In this document: piece by piece, positions 35,453-42,902 of the stretch
How positions within the stretch are numbered: position 1 is the first letter of the stretch
Layout of the letters: the number at the start of each line of letters is the position of its first letter
Assembly: GCA_964562375.1 (NCBI GenBank)
Contig: CAZLSW010000001.1
Coordinates: 1-64,000 of the forward strand
DNA length: 64,000 bases
Direction: 5' to 3'
DNA from: JAJPXC01 sp964562375
Lineage (GTDB): Bacteria > Bacteroidota > Bacteroidia > Bacteroidales > Muribaculaceae
Notes under the pieces: generated by a model
What the model was told of the DNA's origin: nothing
The model's database searches: none
What the model saw: only the letters and a program-made list of their open reading frames with translations
Translations under genes and position numbers: made by a program

Positions 35453-35546
35453 ACTGTTGCGGATCTTGGCGTTGGCCGTCCAAGAGCGGCACCCTTAAGG
35501 CTGCGCGAACGCTTTCGATGGCCGGCCTGGAGGTGCCCCTATGGGT

Positions 35547-36461
35547 TTATTTTGCGGGCTCGGGGTTGATGTCGAGCACCTCTACGTCGAAGACGAGCGT
35601 CGAGCAGGGACCGATGCCGGCCTGGGGAATGCCGTCAACGCCGTAGGCGAGGTCGGAGGGGATGTACAGGGTAGCCTTGCCGCCCTTTCCAAGAAGCATC
35701 AAGCCCTCGGTGAAGCCCGGAACGAAGTTGGAGGCAGGGAGAGTGATTCCCTCGTCGGATGATTTGTCAAACTCGGTGCCGTCGACCAATTTGCCGGTGT
35801 ATTTGATTTTCACGCGGTCGCTCTTCTGCACCTTGTCGCCAGTGCCTTCGTTCTCTACCTTGTAGGAGAGGCCGGTCTCGGAGGTTTGGATAGCGGGATC
35901 GGCAGCCTTGGCATCTTTGATGTACTTCTCACCAACGTTCTTGTTGGCGATGGCCTCGGCGGAATTGGCTTTCTCCTCCTGGGCTTTCTGCATTTGGATC
36001 TGCTGGATGCGCATGTTCAATTGCTGGAACTCGCTGTTGGCCTTGGATGCCTGAGCCTGGTCGACGCTGTCGGCGAGGAAAGCTTTCTCAAATTCCTTGA
36101 GGAAGGTGTTGATGTCGACTTGGGCGATCGACTGGTTTTGGCGCTGGGCGAAGTTCCAAGCGTTCAAGCCCACGTTGAAGCCGATCACGAAGCTTTGGTT
36201 GGTGGTATCGGTAGTGATGGCTGCCTTGAAGCCGCGCATGAAGTCGGCTTTGTTGAACTTGGCGCGATCGGCCGAGTCCTGACGCTCAACGAATTGTTTC
36301 CACTGCTGGGCGATTTCGTAGCCCATGGATTCGCCACCGAGGATGGAGATAGAATCAGAGAGAGCCTTGTCGGCGTTAGGGTTGGCCTTCTGAGAGCCAC
36401 CGCAAGAGGCCATGGAGATGACCAAAGCGGCAGAAGCAAGGCCGAGAATGATTTTTTTCAT
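35547..36461 (-). CDS. FKBP-type peptidyl-prolyl isomerase lipoprotein
   Basis: The 304-aa protein has a lipoprotein signal (lipobox MASC, lipidated Cys near 20), an FKBP_N-like helical dimerisation region (about 35-195, rich in Gln and Glu) and a C-terminal FKBP domain (VKIKYTGKLVDGTEFDKS, FVPGFTEGLMLLGKGGKA, LAYGVDGIPQAGIGP). It helps fold proteins in the periplasm, probably anchored in the outer or inner membrane. A second, non-lipidated FKBP gene lies just upstream on the same strand, 145 bases apart, so they may be related by duplication and share a role in envelope folding. Confidence 0.9.
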   Translation of the reverse strand: MKKIILGLASAALVISMASCGGSQKANPNADKALSDSISILGGESMGYEIAQQWKQFVERQDSADRAKFNKADFMRGFKAAITTDTTNQSFVIGFNVGLNAWNFAQRQNQSIAQVDINTFLKEFEKAFLADSVDQAQASKANSEFQQLNMRIQQIQMQKAQEEKANSAEAIANKNVGEKYIKDAKAADPAIQTSETGLSYKVENEGTGDKVQKSDRVKIKYTGKLVDGTEFDKSSDEGITLPASNFVPGFTEGLMLLGKGGKATLYIPSDLAYGVDGIPQAGIGPCSTLVFDVEVLDINPEPAK

Positions 36462-36563
36462 TGCTTTATTAATTATTAATAGATTGATTGGTTGAAAGTT
36501 ATAGTTGAAGGGAAAACTCCTTTCATCCTTTATTCCTTTAAAAATTACAGGATTAAAGGAGGT

Positions 36564-36585
36564 GTCGGGCCGGGGGCGGCCCGAC
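36564..36585. repeat. Dispersed GTCGGGCC palindrome
   Basis: GTCGGGCC at 36564-36571 and GGCCCGAC at 36578-36585, followed by TTCCTTCCT. Single copy of the family described at 12217 and 22622, lying between the two FKBP genes, where it may end the upstream transcript. Confidence 0.75.
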
Positions 36586-36606
36586 TTCCTTCCTCTTGGG
36601 GAATAT

Positions 36607-37233
36607 TTACTTGGGGTTAACCTTGAGGAGCTCCACGTCGAAGATAAGGGTGGCGTTGGGCGGGATAGCGCCGGGTGCTCCCTGAGGGCCGTAAGCGAGG
36701 TTGGAGGGGATGAACAGGCGCCACTTTGAGCCTTCGTTCATGAGTTGAAGGGCCTCAACCCACCCGGGGATAACCTGGGTGACACCAAAGGTGGCCGGGA
36801 TACCGCGGTCGACCGAGGAGTCGAATACTGTGCCGTCGATCAACTTGCCGGTGTAATGAACCTCCACCTTGTCAGTGGCTGTAGGCTTGGGGCCTTCGCC
36901 TTGGGTAATCACCTCGTACTGCAGACCGCTGGGAGTGGTCAACACGTCGACACGCTTGCCGTTCTCGGCGAGGAACTCCTCACCGGCTTTCTTGTTGACC
37001 TCGGCCATGCGAGCGGCCTCGGCTTCTTGTTCCTTTTGCATCTTCTCGAAGAAGGCTTGAATCTCTTTCTTGGCCTCGTCGTAGCTCATCTTGGGAGCCG
37101 AGCCGTAGAAAACAGCGGCCACGCCGTCGGCGAAGTCTTGGATGTTGATTTCCTTGATTCCCGAAGCACGGAAATTGTTGCCCATGGAAAGGCCCAGGGC
37201 ATAAGAGATACGGTCGAGGGAATTGGTTTCCAT
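36607..37233 (-). CDS. FKBP-type peptidyl-prolyl isomerase (FklB/FkpA-like)
   Basis: The 208-aa protein has an FKBP_N-type helical N-terminus (about 5-85; RISYALGLSMGNNFRASG is characteristic) and a C-terminal FKBP domain (VEVHYTGKLIDGTVFDSS, VIPGWVEALQLMNEG, LAYGPQGAPGAIPPNATL). It has no signal peptide, so it is probably cytoplasmic like FklB. It is upstream of the FKBP lipoprotein gene. A TAACTTCG element on the minus strand at 37269-37276 is a likely -7 box, leaving a leader of about 30 bases. Confidence 0.9.
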   Translation of the reverse strand: METNSLDRISYALGLSMGNNFRASGIKEINIQDFADGVAAVFYGSAPKMSYDEAKKEIQAFFEKMQKEQEAEAARMAEVNKKAGEEFLAENGKRVDVLTTPSGLQYEVITQGEGPKPTATDKVEVHYTGKLIDGTVFDSSVDRGIPATFGVTQVIPGWVEALQLMNEGSKWRLFIPSNLAYGPQGAPGAIPPNATLIFDVELLKVNPK

Positions 37234-37435
37234 AATCGTTGAGTTTTAAGATTAATAGATTCGCGCCGCGAAGTTAAGCAAAATGCGGGCAAAAAATTAA
37301 CAATTTTCTTTAAATTATGGTTCATGGCGTGCAACCTTAGCACCGCATTAGCTCCCCGCGGTAACCCGCGGGGCACGCAACCGCTATGGAGGATCCTTTC
37401 ATCCTTTCCTCCTTTAAGGGGTGGATAAGAGAGGA

Positions 37436-37930
37436 TTAGAGGGGGTCCTCGGCGGCGATGGTGAGGGGGAGGTCGTCGGGAGGGAAAGAGTAGGGGGATG
37501 GGGCCACTGGCTGGGAGCGGAAAGCCTCGAGGGTGGCGGCCAGGCGCTCCAGGGTAGCATGGCGTTGTGGTTTGGCCAGCTCACATTCCCAGATGGTAAT
37601 CACATTCCATCCCATTTGTCTCAACTTTTGCGCTACCTCTTGATCCCGCTGGCGATTGCGCTCTATTTTGGCAAGCCAAAAAACGGAATTGGTTTTTGGA
37701 AGTCGAAAACAACTTCCATCATGGCCGTGCCAGAAACAACCATGGATAAAAATGACTGTTTTTATGCCTGGAAAGACAATGTCGGGACGGCCTGGTAGAT
37801 CTGCCCGATAAAGGCGGTAACGGAATCCTCGTGTCCACAGGAATTGACGCACGAGTCGCTCGGGGCGCGTGTCGCGGGAGCGTACAGCGCTCATGCACCG
37901 ATGTCGTTGCTCGGGTGTCATCTTGTCCAT
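37436..37930 (-). CDS. vsr: Very short patch repair endonuclease (Vsr)
   Basis: The 164-aa protein nicks DNA 5' of the T in T:G mismatches that arise by deamination of 5-methylcytosine. Visible family features are the start MTPEQRHRCMSAVRSRDTRPE, the metal-binding Asp in LPGRPDIVFP, and VIFIHGCFWHGHDGSC with zinc/active-site His and Cys, then WNVITIWECEL. The C-terminal 25 residues are a Pro/Ser-rich extension. No Dcm-like cytosine methyltransferase is in the window, which is unusual since the two are usually adjacent. GC-rich hairpin CCCCGCGG-TAAC-CCGCGGGG lies upstream of it at 37354-37373 in the gap to the FKBP gene. Confidence 0.93.
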   Translation of the reverse strand: MDKMTPEQRHRCMSAVRSRDTRPERLVRQFLWTRGFRYRLYRADLPGRPDIVFPGIKTVIFIHGCFWHGHDGSCFRLPKTNSVFWLAKIERNRQRDQEVAQKLRQMGWNVITIWECELAKPQRHATLERLAATLEAFRSQPVAPSPYSFPPDDLPLTIAAEDPL

Positions 37931-38009
37931 GTAATAATAACGCTTTTAGGGGAATTTATATTTTATTTTTCTTACTGTCCCGCCGACACGATGTGACTTC
38001 CTTTCTGGA

Positions 38010-38351
38010 TGTTGATAACCATGTTGATAAGTGTTGATAATTGGATGAGGGATTTTTATAGATTGTATTTGGAGGGAAAGGAAAGTTGTATATACCTGAA
38101 AGTAAATTAAGCCTCCAAAAAAGATAGCGTAATGTTATAAGCGCGGAATAGACGCAGAAAATGGAAGTTATCAATACCAAGTGTGGGGAAAATTTATTAA
38201 CTTCGCGAGTTGTAAACATGGTGTTAATAAGTAATTGATTTCATTGTGTTTCAATGCGATTGGATGTTGATAACCTGATAATAAAGCCAATCTTGATATT
38301 TATAACTTAAAATGCAAGAAAAAGAGGAAAAAGTTATAGAGGTTATCAACA
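38010..38351. promoter_or_regulatory. Cluster of DnaA-box-like sites in an AT-rich gap
   Basis: The 483-base gap between vsr and nadA has no gene and is AT-rich. TGTTGATAA, one base from the DnaA box TGTGGATAA, occurs at 38010-38018, 38022-38030, 38032-38040 and 38265-38273. Its complement TTATCAACA occurs at 38343-38351. Near variants are at 38168 (TTATCAATA) and 38222 (TGTTAATAA). The stretch before nadA (about 38376-38412) is almost pure A/T. This could be a replication-origin-like or DnaA-binding region, or chance in AT-rich DNA. Confidence 0.4.
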
Positions 38352-38413
38352 CCCCATATAAATCATCATAAAGAAAGTTTTTTTGAAAAAAAATTTTTTT
38401 AAAAGAAAATATA

Positions 38414-39370
38414 ATGACTGTTGACAAACACCCGGAAAGGGATGCCGAAAAACTCAAAGAAGAGATAAAGCTACTGAAAGAGGAGCGCGGCGCGGTGATC
38501 CTGGGTCATTATTACACCGAAGGCGACGTGCAGGACGTGGCCGACTTCATCGGCGACTCGCTTGCCTTGGCTCAAGTGGCCAAGACCCTGGAGGCCCCAG
38601 TGGTGGTGATGTGCGGCGTTCACTTCATGGGGGAGACGGTGAAAATACTGTGCCCCGAGAAGACGGTGCTCGTTCCCGACTTGGCAGCCGGTTGCTCCCT
38701 TGCCGACAGTTGCCCGGCCGATGAGTTTGAGGCTTTCATCAAGGAGCATCCCGGCCACACAGTAATTTCCTATGTCAACACAACAGCCGGCGTGAAGGCC
38801 TTGACCGATATTGTGGTGACGTCGTCCAACGCCAAGAAGGTGGTGGATTCGTTACCCAAGGATGAAAAGATAATCTTCGGTCCCGACCGCAATCTGGGTG
38901 ATTACATCAACCGTTGCACGGGACGAAACATGGTGATATGGAACGGTGCATGCCACGTGCATGAGCAATTCTCGGTGGAAAAACTTGTGGAGCTTAAAAA
39001 GCAGCATCCCCAAGCCAAGGTTTTGGCCCATCCCGAGTGCAAGAAACCCATCCTGTTGCTCGCCGACAAGGTAGGATCCACCGCCGCTTTGCTCAACTTT
39101 GCCAAAGAGAGCGAAGCCAAGGAATTTATAGTGGTTACCGAGAGCGGCATCCTTCACCAGATGCGCAAGGATTGCCCCGACAAGGTGTTCATTCCGGCTC
39201 CTCCCGAGGACAGCACCTGCGCTTGCAACAATTGCTCGTATATGAAACTCAACACCCTCGAGAAGATAAGCGACTGTTTGCGCGACCTTAAGCCTCAAAT
39301 CGAGGTGGATGAGGCTATTATCGACCGTGCCCGCAAGCCAATCGAACGCATGCTGGAGATTAGTAAATAG
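38414..39370 (+). CDS. nadA: Quinolinate synthase A
   Basis: The 318-aa enzyme condenses iminoaspartate with dihydroxyacetone phosphate to quinolinate, the precursor of NAD. It needs a [4Fe-4S] cluster; the three expected cysteines are in KILCPEKTV, WNGACHVHE and STCACNNCSYM. Repeated pseudo-symmetric domains (AVILGHYYTEGDVQD, TVISYVNTTAGVKA) match the family. nadB and nadC are not adjacent. The upstream region is AT-rich and holds the DnaA-box-like cluster. Confidence 0.97.
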   Translation: MTVDKHPERDAEKLKEEIKLLKEERGAVILGHYYTEGDVQDVADFIGDSLALAQVAKTLEAPVVVMCGVHFMGETVKILCPEKTVLVPDLAAGCSLADSCPADEFEAFIKEHPGHTVISYVNTTAGVKALTDIVVTSSNAKKVVDSLPKDEKIIFGPDRNLGDYINRCTGRNMVIWNGACHVHEQFSVEKLVELKKQHPQAKVLAHPECKKPILLLADKVGSTAALLNFAKESEAKEFIVVTESGILHQMRKDCPDKVFIPAPPEDSTCACNNCSYMKLNTLEKISDCLRDLKPQIEVDEAIIDRARKPIERMLEISK

Positions 39371-39435
39371 TGGTGAGTTGTAAGTACTGTCGTGCACTCG
39401 TTTATTTGTTTATTCGTGCATTCGACATAATCCAT

Positions 39436-39460
39436 AAACTAGAAACTAGAAACTAGAAAC
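39436..39460. repeat. 7-bp tandem array (AAACTAG)
   Basis: Three and a half copies of AAACTAG just before leuS. The same unit recurs, longer, at 58322-58375. Confidence 0.8.
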
Positions 39461-39471
39461 TTTCAACCCGA

Positions 39472-42243
39472 ATGGAATACAATCATAAAGATATTGAAAG
39501 CCGGTGGCAAAACCGGTGGAGAGAAGATTGCACCTACCAGGTGTCCATTGACAAAAATCGTCCCAAATTTTATGTGCTCGACATGTTTCCTTACCCCTCG
39601 GGAGCCGGATTGCATGTTGGTCATCCCCTGGGATATATAGCAAGCGATATCTACTCGCGTTACAAGCGCCTGCAAGGCTTCAACGTGCTTCATCCCATGG
39701 GATACGACGCTTATGGTCTTCCCGCCGAGCAATACGCCATCCAGACGGGTCAACATCCCGAGAAAACCACCATTGATAATATCAACCGTTACCGCGAGCA
39801 GCTCGACAAGATAGGTTTCTGCTATGACTGGAGCCGCGAGATAAAGACTTGTGACCCTGAGTATTATAAATGGACACAGTGGGCCTTCATCGAGATGTTT
39901 GGCCACTATTACGACACTGCCAAAAGCAAAGCTATGCCTATTGCCGACCTCATCGCTCATTTTGAAAAGAATGGCACCGAGGGGTTGACAGCCGCCGGCA
40001 GCAAGGAACTGAGTTTCACTGCCGATGAGTGGAAGGCGATGAGCGAAAAACAGAAGAGCGACACGCTGATGAACTGGCGCATCGCCTATCTGGGCAACAC
40101 GATGGTCAACTGGTGTCCAAAATTAGGCACGGTATTGGCCAACGATGAGGTAAGCGAGGGAGTGTCAATCAGAGGTGGCTATCCAGTGGAGCAGAAACTG
40201 ATGTACCAGTGGTGCTTGCGCGTGTCGGCTTACGCCCAAAGGCTGCTCGACGGACTGGAGAAAATCGACTGGACCGACTCGTTGAAGGAGACCCAGCGCA
40301 ATTGGATTGGCCGTAGCGAGGGTGCCGAGATGCGTTTCAAAATCGACAATAGCGACGTGGAGATGGAGATCTTCACCACCCGCGCCGACACCGTATTTGG
40401 TGTAACATTCATGGTACTGGCTCCCGAAAGCACCTACGTCGACTTGATAACAACTCCGGAGCAACGCAAGGCAGTAGATGATTATATAGCTTCAATCAAG
40501 CACAAAACCGAGCGCGAGCGCATGATTGAAAAGCGAGTGAGCGGAGTGTTCACCGGTGCTTATGCCATCAATCCATTGACTGGAAAGAAAATACCCGTAT
40601 GGGTAAGCGACTATGTGCTCGCCGGTTACGGTACGGGCGCCATTATGGCCGTACCCGCCCACGACTCCCGCGACTGGGCGTTCGCCAAGCATTTCGACCT
40701 GCCTATTATCCCATTGATCGAGGGTGCCGACGTGTCGGAGGGCTCTTTCGACGCCAAGGAGGGCAAGATGATCAACTCCTCCAACGGTGATTTCTCCCTC
40801 AACGGCCTCGAGGTCAAGCAAGCTATCGCAGCAACCAAGAAATATATAGAGGAGAAGGGCATCGGCAAGGTAAAGGTCAACTACCGTCTGCGCGACGCCA
40901 TCTTCAGCCGCCAGCGCTACTGGGGCGAGCCATTCCCGGTATATTATAAAGATGGAGTGCCTCACATGATGTCGCTCGAGGATCTCCCTCTGCTCCTTCC
41001 CGAGGTAGACAAATATCTCCCCACCGAGACGGGCGAGCCGCCCCTGGGCCGCGCCAAAAACTGGAAAACCCGCGAAGGCTATCCCATCGAGTTGAACACC
41101 ATGCCAGGATTCGCTGGATCGTCGGCCTACTATCTGCGCTACATGGACCCTCGCAACAACGACGCTTTGGTATCCCAGGAGGCTGATGAGTATTGGCGCA
41201 ACGTCGACCTCTACATAGGCGGCACCGAGCACGCCACGGGTCACCTAATCTACAGCCGATTCTGGAACAAATTCCTCTACGACTTGGGTAAAGTAGTTGA
41301 GGATGAGCCGTTTAAAAAACTCATAAACCAGGGCATGATTCAGGGACGAAGCAACTTCGTATACCGAATCAAGGACACCAACACCTTCGTGTCATGCGGG
41401 CTGAAAGACCAATACGACACCACCCCTATCCACGTCGACGTCAATATCGTGAGCAACGACGTCCTCGACTTGGAGCGTTTCAAGGGTTGGCGACCCGAAT
41501 TTGCCACCGCCGAATTCATCCTTGAGGATGGCAAATACATATGCGGCTGGGCCGTGGAGAAGATGTCGAAATCGATGTTCAACGTGGTCAACCCCGACGA
41601 CATCGTGGAGCGTTACGGTGCCGACACCCTACGCCTCTACGAAATGTTCCTCGGCCCGTTGGAGCAAAGCAAGCCTTGGGACACCAACGGCATCGACGGC
41701 GTTAACCGCTTTATCAAGAAACTTTGGGCCCTCTTCTACAAGGGTGGCCAGTGGCTGGTAACCGACGACGAGCCGTCCAAGGAATCGTTGAAATCGCTCC
41801 ACAAGTTGATCAAGAAAGTTACCCAGGACATCGAGACATTCAGCTACAACACCTCGATAGCTGCCTTCATGATATGTGTCAACGAGTTGACGCAACAAAA
41901 GTGCCACTCACGCCAAGTGCTTGAGCCACTGTTGATTCTGTTGGCGCCATTCGCTCCCCACGTTACAGAGGAGTTGTGGCACGCTTTGGGCCACGATACC
42001 ACCATCTGCGACGCCCAATGGCCCGTGCACGACGAGGAATACCTGAAAGAAAACGAGGTGAACCTTGGCGTGTCGTTCAACGGCAAGGCCCGCTTCACCA
42101 TCACCGTTCCTGCCGACCTCGACGCCGACTCTATCCAAAAACTCGCTCTGGAGCACGAAAGCGCCCAGAAATGGCTCGAGGGCAAGACCGTCCGCAAGGT
42201 GATTGTGGTACCCGGTAAGATAGTTAATGTGGTAGTAGGATAA
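39472..42243 (+). CDS. leuS: Leucyl-tRNA synthetase
   Basis: The 923-aa class I synthetase charges tRNA-Leu. It shows the HIGH-type motif in YPSGAGLHVGHPLGY (about 38-52), the CP1 editing domain with VFGVTFMVLAPE and GYGTGAIMAVPAHDSRDW, the KMSKS loop in VEKMSKSMFNVV (about 696), and an anticodon-binding helical domain. Length is slightly above E. coli LeuRS (860), usual for Bacteroidetes. The next gene (nucleotide pyrophosphatase) follows on the same strand after 54 bases. Confidence 0.98.
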   Translation: MEYNHKDIESRWQNRWREDCTYQVSIDKNRPKFYVLDMFPYPSGAGLHVGHPLGYIASDIYSRYKRLQGFNVLHPMGYDAYGLPAEQYAIQTGQHPEKTTIDNINRYREQLDKIGFCYDWSREIKTCDPEYYKWTQWAFIEMFGHYYDTAKSKAMPIADLIAHFEKNGTEGLTAAGSKELSFTADEWKAMSEKQKSDTLMNWRIAYLGNTMVNWCPKLGTVLANDEVSEGVSIRGGYPVEQKLMYQWCLRVSAYAQRLLDGLEKIDWTDSLKETQRNWIGRSEGAEMRFKIDNSDVEMEIFTTRADTVFGVTFMVLAPESTYVDLITTPEQRKAVDDYIASIKHKTERERMIEKRVSGVFTGAYAINPLTGKKIPVWVSDYVLAGYGTGAIMAVPAHDSRDWAFAKHFDLPIIPLIEGADVSEGSFDAKEGKMINSSNGDFSLNGLEVKQAIAATKKYIEEKGIGKVKVNYRLRDAIFSRQRYWGEPFPVYYKDGVPHMMSLEDLPLLLPEVDKYLPTETGEPPLGRAKNWKTREGYPIELNTMPGFAGSSAYYLRYMDPRNNDALVSQEADEYWRNVDLYIGGTEHATGHLIYSRFWNKFLYDLGKVVEDEPFKKLINQGMIQGRSNFVYRIKDTNTFVSCGLKDQYDTTPIHVDVNIVSNDVLDLERFKGWRPEFATAEFILEDGKYICGWAVEKMSKSMFNVVNPDDIVERYGADTLRLYEMFLGPLEQSKPWDTNGIDGVNRFIKKLWALFYKGGQWLVTDDEPSKESLKSLHKLIKKVTQDIETFSYNTSIAAFMICVNELTQQKCHSRQVLEPLLILLAPFAPHVTEELWHALGHDTTICDAQWPVHDEEYLKENEVNLGVSFNGKARFTITVPADLDADSIQKLALEHESAQKWLEGKTVRKVIVVPGKIVNVVVG

Positions 42244-42297
42244 TAAATTAGGCATTTTTACGTTATACAATTGCCTAAGAATATTTTGGAAAAAGTA

Positions 42298-42879
42298 ATG
42301 AGCCGCAAAAAGATAGTAATGGCGACCAACAACGCCCACAAGTTGCAGGAAGCGAGGGAGATCCTTGCCGACGGCGATTGGGAAGTTGTGTCGTTGAGCG
42401 ATCTTGGCTGCCACGAGGATATACCTGAAACAGGCGCGACCTTGGAGGAAAACGCGTTGCAGAAAGCGCAATGGGTTGCCCAAAGGTATGGCGTCGACTG
42501 TTTTGCCGACGATACTGGCTTGGAGGTATATAGCCTTGGTGGAGAGCCTGGAGTGCGTTCGGCTCGTTATGCCGGTGAAGGTCACGACTCCCAGGCCAAC
42601 ATGAAGAAACTTTTGGAGCGCCTTGAGGGCAGTGGCGACCGCCGCGCCAGGTTCCGCACAGTCATCGCCTTGATACGTGGTGGGCAGGTGCAACAAATGG
42701 ACGGCGTGGTGGAAGGCACTATTCGCCTCGAGCCATGCGGCCAAGGCGGATTCGGCTACGATCCCATCTTCCAGCCTGAGAATAAGGAAGTTACTTTTGC
42801 CGAAATGAGTGCCGAGGACAAAAACTCGATCAGTCACCGCGGTCGCGCGATGGCCAAATTAAAAGCGATTTTGCAATAA
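42298..42879 (+). CDS. rdgB: Non-canonical purine NTP pyrophosphatase (RdgB/HAM1)
   Basis: I start at the ATG at 42298 (MSRKKIVMATNNAHKLQEA); a longer frame would need TTG. The 193-aa enzyme hydrolyses dITP, XTP and related triphosphates to monophosphates and so keeps deaminated purines out of DNA. Motifs seen: ATNNAHK, ETGATLEENALQKA, FADDTGLEVYSLGGEPGVRSARYAG, GGFGYDPIF, and SHRGRAM. It lies between leuS and porZ and is probably co-transcribed with them. Confidence 0.95.
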   Translation: MSRKKIVMATNNAHKLQEAREILADGDWEVVSLSDLGCHEDIPETGATLEENALQKAQWVAQRYGVDCFADDTGLEVYSLGGEPGVRSARYAGEGHDSQANMKKLLERLEGSGDRRARFRTVIALIRGGQVQQMDGVVEGTIRLEPCGQGGFGYDPIFQPENKEVTFAEMSAEDKNSISHRGRAMAKLKAILQ

Positions 42880-42902
42880 CATTCAGCATATACCCAATCT
42901 CT

